From Acidobacteriota bacterium (lineage in GTDB: Bacteria > Acidobacteriota > Vicinamibacteria > Vicinamibacterales > UBA2999), in the NCBI GenBank assembly GCA_021730945.1, contig JAKFYH010000016.1, positions 1 through 64,000 of the forward strand: DNA of 64,000 nucleotides. Reading direction: 5' to 3'. The notes under the pieces were generated by a model. The model was not told the origin of the DNA, made no database searches, and saw nothing but the letters and a program-made list of their open reading frames with translations. A program made the translations under genes and the position numbers. Positions 30,772 through 41,337 of this stretch are shown here, piece after piece (position 1 is the first letter of the stretch; the number at the start of each line of letters is the position of its first letter).

Positions 30772-31964
30772 TGTCGACTGTGACTTCGGAAACCTTTGCC
30801 GCCGGCGGCTCGCCGTTGCCCGGCATGAAGCAGTTCGGCCTGATGGCGGGCGTGCTCGGCGTGGTGCTGATCGGCGCCGGCTTCATGACCTCGAGCCTCG
30901 ATCGCTTCTACCAGGCCTACCTGGTGGCCTACACCTTCTGGATGGGGGTCGCGCTCGGCAGCCTCGCGCTGTTGATGGTGCAGCACCTCACTGGCGGCGC
31001 CTGGGGTGTTGTGCTGCGGCGTCCGCTCGAAGCCGCGGTCCGCACCATTCCGTTCATGGCCGTGCTGTTCCTGCCAATCGTGTTCGGCATGCACTCGCTC
31101 TACGAGTGGACCCACGAGAGCGCGGCCAGCGATCCGGTGCTGGTGCTCAAGGCCGGTTACCTGAACACCCCGTTCTTCCTGGTGCGGCAGGCCATCTATT
31201 TCGTCCTGTGGTCGGGTATGGGCTACCTGTTGACGTCGTGGTCGCTTGAACACGACCGCACCGGGGATCCGGCGCTGGTCGACAAGATGGCGCGACTGTC
31301 GGGTGCCGGCCTGGTCATCTACTTCCTCTCCGTGACCTTTGCCATGGTCGACTGGACCATGTCGGTCAACCCGCACTGGTTCTCGACCATCTGGGGCATG
31401 CTCTACATCGGCGGCCAGGCGTTGTCGGCCTTCGCTTTCGGCATTACCGTGCTGGTGATGTTGTCGCAGACCGCTCCGCTCAACCGGGTCCTGTCGACGC
31501 ATCACTTCCACGATCTCGGCAAGTTCCTGTTTGCCTTCCTGATGATGTGGGCGTACCTGTCGTTCTCGCAGTTCCTGATCATCTGGTCGGCGAACCTCCC
31601 CGAGGAGATTCCCCACTACCTGGTGCGCTGGGACAACAGCTGGAAATACCTGAGCGCCTTCATCGTCGTCGGCCACTTCATCGTGCCGTACTCGTTGCTG
31701 CTGTCGCGCGACCTGAAGAAGAACTCCGCCAAGCTGCGTGTGGTGGCGATTTGGATCATCCTGGCCCGCATCGCCGACTACTACTGGCACGTGGCGCCTG
31801 AATTCCACAAGGACGGGTTCAGCTTCAGCGTGTTCGACGTGGCGCTGCCACTGGCGCTCGGCGGCATCTTTATTTCGATCTTCGTGTCACAGCTGGCCGG
31901 GCGCTCGCTGCTGCCGGTCAACGACGCTGGGCTGGAGAAGGCACTGACGCATCATGTCCACTAA
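30771..31964 (+). CDS. actF: Alternative complex III membrane subunit ActF (NrfD-like)
   Basis: Polytopic quinol:cytochrome c oxidoreductase-like protein in cluster. Confidence 0.92.
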   Translation: MSTVTSETFAAGGSPLPGMKQFGLMAGVLGVVLIGAGFMTSSLDRFYQAYLVAYTFWMGVALGSLALLMVQHLTGGAWGVVLRRPLEAAVRTIPFMAVLFLPIVFGMHSLYEWTHESAASDPVLVLKAGYLNTPFFLVRQAIYFVLWSGMGYLLTSWSLEHDRTGDPALVDKMARLSGAGLVIYFLSVTFAMVDWTMSVNPHWFSTIWGMLYIGGQALSAFAFGITVLVMLSQTAPLNRVLSTHHFHDLGKFLFAFLMMWAYLSFSQFLIIWSANLPEEIPHYLVRWDNSWKYLSAFIVVGHFIVPYSLLLSRDLKKNSAKLRVVAIWIILARIADYYWHVAPEFHKDGFSFSVFDVALPLALGGIFISIFVSQLAGRSLLPVNDAGLEKALTHHVH

Positions 31965-32436
31965 TCATCACGCGCCTGACGCGGACACCGAGTACGGCCC
32001 GAACCCCCCGGGCGCGAAGTACGAGCACACCGACATCGACACGACGGTTGGCTACAAGTTCGCCCTGTGGTTGCTGGTGGCGATGGTGCTCTCGATGGGG
32101 ATCGTCTACGGCACGTTCTGGTTCTTCGAGGGCCAGTCGCAGTCGGCCGACGCGCTGGCGCAGAAGTACCCGCTGGCAGTCGGCCAGGAGAAGACTCCGC
32201 CCGCTCCGAACCTGCAGACACAGCCGTTCAAGGATGTCTACCTGCTGCGTCTGGACGAGGCCGAGAAGCTGGGCAGCTACGGCTGGGTCGACCAGGACGG
32301 CGGCGTCGTGCGCCTGCCGATCGATCGGGCGATGGAACTGACGCTCGGCAAACTGCCGACGCGGGCCGGCGGTGGCGATGGCCTCAACGTGGTCACGCAG
32401 GACAGCTCTTCGGGCCGGACGCTGGTGCCGCGGTAG
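31954..32436 (+). CDS. Single-TM hypothetical protein between ActF and SCO1
   Basis: One TM helix plus LGSYGWVDQDGGVVRLPIDRAMELTLGKLPTR; overlaps the actF 3' end. Confidence 0.75.
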   Translation: MSTNHHAPDADTEYGPNPPGAKYEHTDIDTTVGYKFALWLLVAMVLSMGIVYGTFWFFEGQSQSADALAQKYPLAVGQEKTPPAPNLQTQPFKDVYLLRLDEAEKLGSYGWVDQDGGVVRLPIDRAMELTLGKLPTRAGGGDGLNVVTQDSSSGRTLVPR

Positions 32437-32485
32437 CCATTGCCGACTGGCGATTGACGGATTTAGTGACTGTTTCGTGAACGGC

Positions 32486-32519
32486 GATTTGGTGATTTGG
32501 TGAGACATCTGGTGATTGT
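32486..32519. repeat. Octamer repeat GATTTGGT overlapping the SCO1 start region
   Basis: gatttggt gatttggt ga...ctggtgattgt. Confidence 0.75.
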
Positions 32520-33357
32520 GCGATTGACCGCGGCGGTGATGAGCGTGATGGCGCTCATGACGGCCGGCGTGTCCGCGCAAGGCGAGGCGCCAGGGCTTCG
32601 TCCCGCATCGTCGATGCCGTCGGGCCAGGTGCCGGGCGTGCTCGGGAAGGTGGCGTTCGAACAGCGGCTCAACGAGCAGTTGCCGCTCGACACGGCGTTC
32701 ACCGACGAGAGCGGCAAGGCCGTGAAGCTCGGCGACTACTTCGGCCGCAAGCCGGTGGTGCTGGCGTTTGTCTACTACGAATGCCCGATGCTGTGCACGC
32801 AGGTGCTCAACGGCCTGGAAAGCGCGCTGCGCGTGATCGACGAAAGCATCGGCGAGGAATTCGACGTCGTCACCGTCAGTTTCGATCCGCGGGAGACCGC
32901 GGTGCTGGCCGCCGGCAAGAAGCAGGCCTACCTTGAGCGCTACAAGCGCCCGTCGGCCGCCCAGGGCTGGCATTTTCTGACCGGCAGCCAGGCGTCGATC
33001 GACACGCTGACCAAGGCGGCCGGGTTCAGCTACGCGTGGGACGAGCAGTCGCAGCAGTTCGCGCACGCCAGCGGCATCATTGTCGCCACGCCGGAAGGCC
33101 GGATGTCGCGCTACTTCCTCGGCATCGACTATTCGCCGCGCGACGTCAAGTTCGCGCTGATTGAATCATCGGCCGGGAAGATCGGTTCACTGGCCGATCA
33201 GCTGCTGCTCTATTGCTATCACTACGATCCGGCCGCGGGCAATTACGGATTCGTGGCGATGAAGGCCGTTCGCATTGGTGGCGCCGTCACGCTGGTGGCG
33301 CTGTTTGGATTCATGTTCGTGTCGTTTCGGCGCGACAATCGCGCGACCGGACACTAG
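32497..33357 (+). CDS. SCO1/SenC copper chaperone
   Basis: FVYYECPMLCTQVLNGLE (CxxxC); signal peptide. Start uncertain. Confidence 0.9.
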   Translation: MVRHLVIVRLTAAVMSVMALMTAGVSAQGEAPGLRPASSMPSGQVPGVLGKVAFEQRLNEQLPLDTAFTDESGKAVKLGDYFGRKPVVLAFVYYECPMLCTQVLNGLESALRVIDESIGEEFDVVTVSFDPRETAVLAAGKKQAYLERYKRPSAAQGWHFLTGSQASIDTLTKAAGFSYAWDEQSQQFAHASGIIVATPEGRMSRYFLGIDYSPRDVKFALIESSAGKIGSLADQLLLYCYHYDPAAGNYGFVAMKAVRIGGAVTLVALFGFMFVSFRRDNRATGH

Positions 33358-33360
33358 CTA

Positions 33361-34374
33361 ATGAAAATATTCGGCATTCCCGTATTCCCGGAACAGGCAT
33401 CGACGTTCGCCAAGGACGTCGATGCGCTGTATTTCTTCATCTTCGCGACCAGCGCGTTCTTCGCAGTGGTGGTGGCGATAGCGGTCATTTACTTCGGCAT
33501 CCGCTATCACAAGACCCACGACGGCGAGATTGGCGCCCGTATCGAGGGCAGTCTGCCGCTCGAGCTGCTGTGGAGCGTCATCCCGACCATCATCGCGATG
33601 GTGATGTTCGGCTGGGGCGCGACGGTGTTCTACCACCTGCGGCGCCCGCCCGCCGAGGCCATGCACGTCTACGCTGTCGGCAAGCAGTGGATGTGGAAGT
33701 TCCAGCATCTCGAAGGCCAGCGCGAGATCAACGAGCTGCACATTCCGGCCGGCCGGCCCATCAAGATCACGATTAGCTCCGAGGATGTGCTCCACAGCCT
33801 GTATTTCCCGGCGTTCCGCACCAAGATGGACGCCATTCCCGGCCGCTACACCGAACTCTGGTTCGAGGCGCAGACGCCTGGCGAATACCACATTTTCTGC
33901 GCGGAATACTGCGGCACCAACCACGCCGGCATGATCGGCACGGTGACCGTGCTGGAGCCGGCGCAGTACCAGGCGTGGCTCCAGGGCGGCGGCCTGGAAG
34001 GCACCCTGGCCGAGCGCGGCGCCAAGCTGTTCAACGACCTCGCCTGCTCGACCTGCCACCTCGATACCGGCCAGGGACGGGGGCCGTCACTCAAGGATAT
34101 TGTCGGCAAGACGGTCGACCTGCAGGATGGGTCGTCGGTCATGGTCGACGAGGCGTACCTGCGCGAGTCGATCCTGAACTCGCAGGCAAAGATCGTGAAG
34201 GGCTTCCAGCCGCTGATGCCGACCTTCCAGGGCCTGGTCAGCGAGGAAAACCTGGTCGCCCTGATCGAACACGTCAAGTCGATGTCGCCTAACGCGACCA
34301 CGGCCACCGTACCCGCAACGGGCGCGGCCGCCGCCACGCCGAATCCGGCCGCCGCCGCGGCCGAGAAGAAGTAA
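33361..34374 (+). CDS. coxB: Cytochrome c oxidase subunit II with fused cytochrome c domain (caa3 type)
   Basis: CuA motif AEYCGTNHAGM; heme motif CSTCH. Confidence 0.94.
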   Translation: MKIFGIPVFPEQASTFAKDVDALYFFIFATSAFFAVVVAIAVIYFGIRYHKTHDGEIGARIEGSLPLELLWSVIPTIIAMVMFGWGATVFYHLRRPPAEAMHVYAVGKQWMWKFQHLEGQREINELHIPAGRPIKITISSEDVLHSLYFPAFRTKMDAIPGRYTELWFEAQTPGEYHIFCAEYCGTNHAGMIGTVTVLEPAQYQAWLQGGGLEGTLAERGAKLFNDLACSTCHLDTGQGRGPSLKDIVGKTVDLQDGSSVMVDEAYLRESILNSQAKIVKGFQPLMPTFQGLVSEENLVALIEHVKSMSPNATTATVPATGAAAATPNPAAAAAEKK

Positions 34375-34377
34375 GCC

Positions 34378-36003
34378 ATGCTGGACAAGCTCAAGATTCC
34401 CGAGCGGCACTACCTGAACAACGGCCACGGCCTGGCGTCGTGGCTGCTGACCAAGGACCACAAGCGGATCGCGATCATGTATTTGATCTCGATCTCGGTG
34501 ATGTTCTTCCTCGGCGGCCTGTTCGCCGTGGGCATCCGCCTCGAACTGGCGACGCCGGCCGGCGACTTCGTCTCTGCCGACGCCTACAACAAGTTCTTCA
34601 CCGCGCACGGCGTGATCATGGTGTTCTTCTTCCTGATCCCGTCAATTCCGGCGGTGCTCGGCAACTTCCTGATCCCGCCGATGATTGGCGCCAAGGACCT
34701 GGCGTTCCCGCGCATCAACCTGCTGAGCCTCTACATCTACTGGATCGGCGGCATCTTCACCCTCTACGCGATGCTCTCCGGCGGTGTCGATACCGGCTGG
34801 ACTTTCTACACGCCGTATAGCGCGACCGGGTCGAACAGCAACGTCGTGCCAGTCGCCCTCGGCGTCTTCATCGCCGGCTTCTCATCGATCCTGACCGGCC
34901 TCAACTTCATTGTCACCATCCACCGCATGCGCGCACCCGGCATGACCTGGTTCCGCCTGCCGCTGTTTGTGTGGGCCCACTACGCCACCAGCCTGGTGCA
35001 GGTGCTGGGCACGCCGGTGATTGCGATCACCATCGTCATGCTGGGCGTCGAGCGCGGGCTCGGCTTCGGCATCTTCGATCCCGCCCGCGGCGGCGACCCG
35101 GTGCTGTTCCAGCACCTGTTCTGGTTCTACTCGCACCCGGCGGTCTACATCATGATCCTGCCGGCGCTCGGCGTGCAGAGCGAGCTGATCTCGACCTTCT
35201 CGCGCAAGACCATCTTCGGCTACAGCTTCGTGGCCTTCTCGTCGCTGGCCATCGCCGTGTTCGGGTTCATTGTCTGGGCCCACCACATGTTCGTCGCCGG
35301 CATCTCGACCTACGCGGCGATGGTGTTTTCGTTCCTCAGCTTCTCGGTCGCGATTCCCTCGGCGGTCAAGGTCTTCAACTGGACGGCCACGCTCTACAAG
35401 GGCGCCATCTCGTTCGAGACCCCGATGCTCTACGCCTACGGCTTCATGGGCCTGTTCGCGATCGGCGGCCTGACCGGCCTTTTCCTGGCCACGCTCGGCA
35501 TGGACATCCACCTGCACGACACCTATTTCGTGGTCGCGCACTTCCACTACATCATGGTGGGCGGCGCGATCATGGGATACATGGGCGGCCTGCACTTCTG
35601 GTGGCCCAAGATCACCGGCCGGATGTACTCCGAGTTCTTCTCGCGGATCGCCGCCATCCTGGTGTTTGTCGGCTTCAACCTGACCTTCCTGCCGCAGTTT
35701 GTGGTCGGCTACCTGGGCATGCCGCGCCGCTACCACTCGTATCCCGACGAGATGCAGGTTCTGAACGTGATGTCGTCGGCGGGCGCCAGCGTGCTGGGCC
35801 TCGGCTATTTCCTGCCGGTGCTCTACCTGCTGTGGTCCCTGAAAAATGGCGAAGTCGCCGGCGCCAACCCGTGGGGCGCATCCGGCCTCGAGTGGCAGAC
35901 CCAGTCGCCGCCGCTGACCGAGAACTTCATCGAAGCGCCGGTAGTTGACCACGAACCCTACGAGTACGAGCACGTCGTCGCCAAGGAGAAGCATCTTGTC
36001 TAA
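34378..36003 (+). CDS. coxA: Cytochrome c oxidase subunit I
   Basis: [42 protein letters not shown]. Confidence 0.97.
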   Translation: MLDKLKIPERHYLNNGHGLASWLLTKDHKRIAIMYLISISVMFFLGGLFAVGIRLELATPAGDFVSADAYNKFFTAHGVIMVFFFLIPSIPAVLGNFLIPPMIGAKDLAFPRINLLSLYIYWIGGIFTLYAMLSGGVDTGWTFYTPYSATGSNSNVVPVALGVFIAGFSSILTGLNFIVTIHRMRAPGMTWFRLPLFVWAHYATSLVQVLGTPVIAITIVMLGVERGLGFGIFDPARGGDPVLFQHLFWFYSHPAVYIMILPALGVQSELISTFSRKTIFGYSFVAFSSLAIAVFGFIVWAHHMFVAGISTYAAMVFSFLSFSVAIPSAVKVFNWTATLYKGAISFETPMLYAYGFMGLFAIGGLTGLFLATLGMDIHLHDTYFVVAHFHYIMVGGAIMGYMGGLHFWWPKITGRMYSEFFSRIAAILVFVGFNLTFLPQFVVGYLGMPRRYHSYPDEMQVLNVMSSAGASVLGLGYFLPVLYLLWSLKNGEVAGANPWGASGLEWQTQSPPLTENFIEAPVVDHEPYEYEHVVAKEKHLV

Positions 36004-36781
36004 CGCGGTCGCGCACGCGGACGAACACGCGCACGCCGCCCACCACCCGGCGCTGCAGCACCATTTCGACACGATGGCGCAGCAGAAAGAGGCTGCGGTC
36101 GTCGGCATGTGGGTGTTCCTGCTCACCGAAATCCTGTTCTTCGGTGGCCTGTTCGCGGCCTACATGGTCTACCGCATCTGGTACTTCGATGCGTTCGCCG
36201 AAGCCAGCCGCTCGCTCAGCCTGTTCTGGGGCGGCCTCAACACCGCCGTGCTGATCGGCAGTTCGCTGACGATGGCAATGGCCGTGCGATGCGCCCAGAC
36301 CAACAAGCGGACCGCCACCGTGAACTGGCTGGTGCTGACGATGGTGCTCGGCACCGTGTTCCTGGGCGTCAAGGTCATCGAGTACGCCGACAAGTTCGAG
36401 CATCACCACGTTCCGGGCTACAACTTCCAGTGGGCCGCCCACGAGGCGCCCGCCGCGGGTGAGCACGCACCAGCGGCGCTCGCAGCCAGCGAGGGCGCGG
36501 CGGCCGCGGAAGGCCATCGCGAACTGTCGCTGAACGCCGACCAGCTGCAACTGACGACGCAGATCTACTTCAGCCTGTACTTCACCATGACCGGGCTGCA
36601 CGCCCTGCACATGATCATCGGCATCGGCATCATGCTGGTGATTACCTGGATGGCGTACAAGGGACGGTTCGACGAGGAGTACTACACACCGGTCGAAATG
36701 GCCGGCCTGTATTGGCACTTCGTCGACATCGTGTGGATTTTCCTGTTCCCGCTGCTCTACCTCGTCGAGAGGCACGTCTAA
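35996..36781 (+). CDS. coxC: Cytochrome c oxidase subunit III
   Basis: TTG start with AAGGAG upstream; [32 protein letters not shown]. Confidence 0.93.
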   Translation: MSNAVAHADEHAHAAHHPALQHHFDTMAQQKEAAVVGMWVFLLTEILFFGGLFAAYMVYRIWYFDAFAEASRSLSLFWGGLNTAVLIGSSLTMAMAVRCAQTNKRTATVNWLVLTMVLGTVFLGVKVIEYADKFEHHHVPGYNFQWAAHEAPAAGEHAPAALAASEGAAAAEGHRELSLNADQLQLTTQIYFSLYFTMTGLHALHMIIGIGIMLVITWMAYKGRFDEEYYTPVEMAGLYWHFVDIVWIFLFPLLYLVERHV

Positions 36782-37086
36782 TGTCTGGACACGTTTCACC
36801 GATCAGCCTCTACCTCACCATCTTCATGGCGTTGATGGTCCTGACGGGCGTGACCGTTTTCGCCGCGTTTGTTGACCTCGGCCAGTTCAACTTCCTGGTC
36901 GCGATGATCATCGCCGGCTTCAAGGCATCGCTGGTGATTTGGTACTTCATGCACGTGAAATACCAGAGCAAGCTGACCAAGCTCACGGTCGCCACCGGGC
37001 TGTTCTTCCTGGTGATTCTGCTGGGGTTGTTCCTGGTCGACTACGGTTCGAAGGCATTGACCGGGATGCCGCCGTTGTTGAACTAG
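36781..37086 (+). CDS. Cytochrome c oxidase subunit IV-like protein
   Basis: Small 3-TM protein, VIWYFMHVKYQSKLTKL; overlaps coxC. Confidence 0.88.
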   Translation: MSGHVSPISLYLTIFMALMVLTGVTVFAAFVDLGQFNFLVAMIIAGFKASLVIWYFMHVKYQSKLTKLTVATGLFFLVILLGLFLVDYGSKALTGMPPLLN

Positions 37087-37098
37087 TTCCATCACGAA

Positions 37099-37147
37099 GG
37101 TTCAACCACGGGGGTTCAACCACGGGGGTTCAACCACGAAGGTTCAG
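37099..37147. repeat. 14-bp tandem repeat (GGTTCAACCACGGG) x3.5
   Basis: Direct reading; last partial unit contains the stop codon of the minus-strand gene. Confidence 0.95.
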
Positions 37148-37623
37148 AGGCGCGCGAATACGTGATAGCGCGCCTCTTCGCTTGTACCGCCAGCGTCCTT
37201 CACGGCTTCCACCTGTAGCGCCGCGACACCGATCTCCGCGAAGGCACGAACGATCCAGCGGCGGTCGTAGCGTTCTTCGGGCACGTCCGTGATGGCGACT
37301 GCGTGCGTGGCTTTGGCGGCCATTCGCGCCAGCACTCCTCGCGCGTAGTCAAGGTCGGGAAACTGCCCGAAGGCGCGGCACACGACCACCTGCCAGGGTT
37401 GGGTGGGGTCGAGTTCGACGGTTGAACCGACGACGAACCTCCCAGCCGGCATTGCCAGCCGCGCGGTGGCGATTAGGGCGGCGTCGGCGTCCTGCCCGCC
37501 AACCAGATAGCCGTTGTCATGAAGTGGAACGAGGAAATCGCCCGCGCCGCAGGCGACTTCGTAGACCTCGGTGCCGGGCCCGATATCGAGCGCTTCGGCG
37601 ACATGTTCGGCCAGACCGAGCAC
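37144..37623 (-). CDS. SAM-dependent methyltransferase-like protein
   Basis: VYEVACGAGDFLVPLHDNGY; GTG start. Confidence 0.65.
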   Translation of the reverse strand: MLGLAEHVAEALDIGPGTEVYEVACGAGDFLVPLHDNGYLVGGQDADAALIATARLAMPAGRFVVGSTVELDPTQPWQVVVCRAFGQFPDLDYARGVLARMAAKATHAVAITDVPEERYDRRWIVRAFAEIGVAALQVEAVKDAGGTSEEARYHVFARL

Positions 37624-38070
37624 TTACTTCTTGTCGAGTGACGCGAGGTCGAACGTGGCGGTGTCGATCTGAACCGAGGCGACCTTGGTGCCGGCCGGTA
37701 CCCGGAAGGGGAACGCACAGGTGTATTCGGGCTTGGATCCCGCATCGATAATCGCGACCGACGTGTTGTAGACCTTGCCGGCGGCATCGGTCAGCACGGG
37801 CTTCTTCACGATCGTCTCTTTGAACGCCGGTGTCACCTTGAAGGCCAGGGTCACAACGGCGAACTCCTCGCCGCCACGAGCATTGCCGCGCTGGCTGTTG
37901 GAGCCAGGCGGGCAATCAAGCAGCGGCACGTTCTGGGCCCGTTCAACACTGACCGCGCTGACCTCGAGACCCTTGTAGTTGGTGGCCTGCCCCGACAGCA
38001 GGGCCAGGCCATCCACCTGTGCAAGGGCGACGCCGGCCAGCGCCAGGATAGTGGCGATGACAGCCTTCAT
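37624..38070 (-). CDS. Hypothetical exported protein
   Basis: Signal peptide MKAVIATILALAGVALA. Confidence 0.55.
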   Translation of the reverse strand: MKAVIATILALAGVALAQVDGLALLSGQATNYKGLEVSAVSVERAQNVPLLDCPPGSNSQRGNARGGEEFAVVTLAFKVTPAFKETIVKKPVLTDAAGKVYNTSVAIIDAGSKPEYTCAFPFRVPAGTKVASVQIDTATFDLASLDKK

Positions 38071-38889
38071 CTAGAGCGGTGCGTCCGGGTTGGCCAGGGT
38101 GCGCCACATGTGAGCGCTTGGGCTGTTGTCGTTGCCGAGACCTTCCTTCGGTGTCTTGAAGTGACGGCCGATGATGTCCTCGAACGGGTCGATCGAGACC
38201 TTGGCGTTGGGGTCGAAGGCGTAGAGATCGTTCACCGTGACCAGACGCGGCTCCATGTACCACTTGTGGTTGCGCAGCATCTTGTAGGTGGCTTCAATGT
38301 GCGGCGGCGGCGTGTAGTCCTGGCCGAAGATCCGGTAGTAGAGGTCCGGGTACTCATAGCCGGCGTCGGCATCGGCGTAGAAACGCAGCGTCTGGTGATA
38401 GCGAATGCCGAAGGCTGACTTCTCCGGGATGTAGGGTTCGAACAGCTGCGCGCCCCACCAGCCGTGGTCGGCCTTCATGAGCGCCTGCGCACAGTCGTGA
38501 AGCAGGCAAGCGAGGATAATCTCTTCCGACATGCCGGTCTTCAGGGCCCGGGTGGCGCTTTGCAGCACGTGATTGGCCGGCGCGAACCGCAAGCGGAAGA
38601 AATCCTGGAGTGTCGGATTCTTCGGCATGGGCGCGAGCTTCTTGACGTTGCCGCGAGTGTTGATGAAGACGTTGCCGGTGCCGCGCCGGTAGCTGCGGGT
38701 CTCGATCTGGGCCTCGAGTTCGGCGACCGTGGGGAACTTTTCCTGGCCGCCCTGGGCAGCCGCGGCCTGCTCGTCGAGCTGGTCTTCCATCCAGTGTTCG
38801 AGCGCGTCGGCCTTGGCCTCCGAGCTCATTAAGCCGACGGCGGCCGTGCCACCCAGGCTGGCGATAAAGGCTCTACGATCGATGTCCAT
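38071..38889 (-). CDS. Tat-like signal protein with HD-like motif
   Basis: MDIDRRAFIASLGGTAAVG; LACLLHDCAQALMKADHGWWGAQLF. Confidence 0.6.
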   Translation of the reverse strand: MDIDRRAFIASLGGTAAVGLMSSEAKADALEHWMEDQLDEQAAAAQGGQEKFPTVAELEAQIETRSYRRGTGNVFINTRGNVKKLAPMPKNPTLQDFFRLRFAPANHVLQSATRALKTGMSEEIILACLLHDCAQALMKADHGWWGAQLFEPYIPEKSAFGIRYHQTLRFYADADAGYEYPDLYYRIFGQDYTPPPHIEATYKMLRNHKWYMEPRLVTVNDLYAFDPNAKVSIDPFEDIIGRHFKTPKEGLGNDNSPSAHMWRTLANPDAPL

Positions 38890-38998
38890 ACTTCCTCCCC
38901 TAACGGGTCGACGATTCCAGCGGGCCACGCCACCCCGGGGCCACCACCGCAGTTTTCTGCTCCGCAGAGGGTAGCCCCTATGGGGGCATGGTTCAACC

Positions 38999-39817
38999 CT
39001 ATTTCGCCGCCAGCGGCGGCAGGTCGGCCAGCCAGGTCCGGGCGAACGCGCGGGCTGCGTCGGTGGCAGATTTGCCCGCCCGGAAACACATTTTCCACTC
39101 GGCGGGCTTGGCTTCGTACGCGGGGTTGGCAAACCGCTGCTTCTTGTCCTGCTCAAGAAGCCGTGCGGAAAAGTCGATGTCAGCGGTCGCGTCAAGCAAC
39201 GCGCGCAGGCGCATGGCCACCAGAGCTCGGGGGTCGGCGGGGTAGGCCGCCTCGAATGCGCTCACGGCGGCAGCGTGCGCGGCCACCTGCGGGGCGCGCT
39301 GGGCCTTCAACATGGCCTCGAGTTCGGTGCGCTGTGGACCCTTTTCCATCTCCGTGAACCGCGCGCGCATCGCCTCGAAGCCTTCTTCGAGCGTGGTCCT
39401 TTGCTCCGGGGTGATCGCGTCATCGACAAACTGTTTGCGAAGCGCCTCCACCTGTTGCTCGAAGCCGGCGCGCTGCTTGGCGAGCACCTGGTCGGCCGTC
39501 TGCTCTTCGGGCAGGGGATCGGGCCCGTTGGCCTCGCGGTGGTCGGCGTAACGGCGCTTGAACTCGTCGCTTTCGACAAAGGCGCGAGCCAGCGTGGCCG
39601 CCGCGTGGACCATCATCGCGCGTGCCTGCGGCGATGCCGACGTGAAAGCCTCTGCCTTGCCGGCCAGTGACACCGAACCGGCCATGAACGAGTCGAACAC
39701 GGCCTCCCGGGCGCGGCCGTCGGTGATGCCGAGTTGCGAGGTGATCGCCTGGCCCGCCAGCGGCGCGCTGGCCGCGATGGCGCTGAGAACGATGCCGGCA
39801 ACCGCGTGTCGATTCAT
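38999..39817 (-). CDS. Hypothetical exported helical protein
   Basis: Signal peptide; long K/E/R/A-rich helical region. Confidence 0.55.
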   Translation of the reverse strand: MNRHAVAGIVLSAIAASAPLAGQAITSQLGITDGRAREAVFDSFMAGSVSLAGKAEAFTSASPQARAMMVHAAATLARAFVESDEFKRRYADHREANGPDPLPEEQTADQVLAKQRAGFEQQVEALRKQFVDDAITPEQRTTLEEGFEAMRARFTEMEKGPQRTELEAMLKAQRAPQVAAHAAAVSAFEAAYPADPRALVAMRLRALLDATADIDFSARLLEQDKKQRFANPAYEAKPAEWKMCFRAGKSATDAARAFARTWLADLPPLAAK

Positions 39818-39854
39818 GGCGCTAAGGATACCCGGGGATGCTGGACCCGTCGAG

Positions 39855-41219
39855 CTATCGCTGCGGCACTGGCGCGGTGACGACGGTAAAGGTGAGGCTG
39901 GTGAACATCATCTCCTCGAAGGTCTGATCACCCCACCAGACGTCCTTGCCCGGGTCTGGGTTCGACTTGTTCGCCGGCGAATTGTCGTACCACGCCGAGG
40001 CGAAGATCTTGGTGCCGGCCGGCAGGCGCTTGGGTTCGCGGAACACGTACTCGTGCTGCCAGTCGAAGTCGTAGTTGGGCACCGACAGGATGGTCTCGCG
40101 GCGGCCATCAGGATAGAGGGCGTCGTAGAGCCAGCGGATGCCTCGGACATGGGTATGCGGCACCATGCTGTAGAGCATGACGTCGCTGTTGATGGTCATG
40201 CTGGCATCGACGCGGTGACTGGCGGCTCCGGGCGGGATGTGCAGGGCGCCGTTGATCAACGACGCCGTCCTCAGCACGACCCGCGGCGGCGCGCTGGCGA
40301 ATTTGAGGCCGAAGCGAGTGCGGTCCGTGGTCGCTTCTCCCATCGTCGTGTAGTGCATCTGGAAGATAAACGAGTAACCAGCCGGCAACAGCATCGCGGC
40401 GCCTTCCGGGAACCGCCGCACCGAATTTCCCGGCACGTATCCGCCAACCGACGGACCGAGCGGACCCGGCCGCAGCCGATCGTTCGGGCCGGCTGCCTTG
40501 CGTTGCTCGGGCGGCAGCGGTGGTCCGCCGGTCTGCCCGGCGGGAATGCGTGTGTCACTGTCGAACGAGAACACCGGGGTCGGCCGGGGTCCAGCCGATC
40601 GGGCTGCTGCGGCCGGCGCGGCCGTGGCCGGCGGCGCCATGGTGTAAACGATCACGTGGTGCAGGACCTTGGGATTACCCGGCCGCAGTTCCCACGCCTG
40701 AATCCATCGGTCCTCGGCGAAGTTCGCCGGCACTACGAGGTACTGGTAATCGATGGTCCCGGTGGCTGGAATCGGGTAGTCCTCCTGCATCGACAGCACG
40801 GCGTCGGGCTCGCCGATGTTCCAACCGTTGGGATAGTGCGGTGCGGCCGGCAGGTCGGCGGGGTTGCCCTCGGGCGCGCCGCCCTTCACCCAGCGATCGA
40901 TGATGGATTTCTGCGCGCCGGTGAGGCGCCGCTCGTTGACGAACGAGCTGTAGGCCGGGTCAGCGTGCCACGGCGGCATGGTCCCATCGTTGACTTTGGT
41001 CGCAATCGAACGGGCCCAGGGTCTCGCGTCCTTGAACGTCAAGAGCGACATCGGGGCAATCTCGCCCGGCCGGTGGCACGACGTGCAGTTCGCATAGAAA
41101 ATCGGCGCGACGTCCTTGTTGAAGGTGGGCACCGCGGCGGCCGTCTGGGCTGATGCCGGCGACCCAAACCCCGTGCCGAGCAGGAATATCGCCGCCGCCG
41201 CACCGTATCTGATCATCAT
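39855..41219 (-). CDS. Exported c-type cytochrome with copper monooxygenase-like C-terminal region
   Basis: FYANCTSCHRPGEIAPMSL heme motif; VLHHVIVYTM and YSMVPHTHVRGIRW His motifs. Confidence 0.75.
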   Translation of the reverse strand: MMIRYGAAAAIFLLGTGFGSPASAQTAAAVPTFNKDVAPIFYANCTSCHRPGEIAPMSLLTFKDARPWARSIATKVNDGTMPPWHADPAYSSFVNERRLTGAQKSIIDRWVKGGAPEGNPADLPAAPHYPNGWNIGEPDAVLSMQEDYPIPATGTIDYQYLVVPANFAEDRWIQAWELRPGNPKVLHHVIVYTMAPPATAAPAAAARSAGPRPTPVFSFDSDTRIPAGQTGGPPLPPEQRKAAGPNDRLRPGPLGPSVGGYVPGNSVRRFPEGAAMLLPAGYSFIFQMHYTTMGEATTDRTRFGLKFASAPPRVVLRTASLINGALHIPPGAASHRVDASMTINSDVMLYSMVPHTHVRGIRWLYDALYPDGRRETILSVPNYDFDWQHEYVFREPKRLPAGTKIFASAWYDNSPANKSNPDPGKDVWWGDQTFEEMMFTSLTFTVVTAPVPQR

Positions 41220-41337
41220 GTTGAGGATCCTCGCCGGGTTAGGAGAATACGAGCGGCCGACGGGAATAGCAACAGGAAGGACAGAACAAGGGGGCGCCCC
41301 CCGAAGGGAGCGCCCGGCGTGGTTCTCAACAACAACC

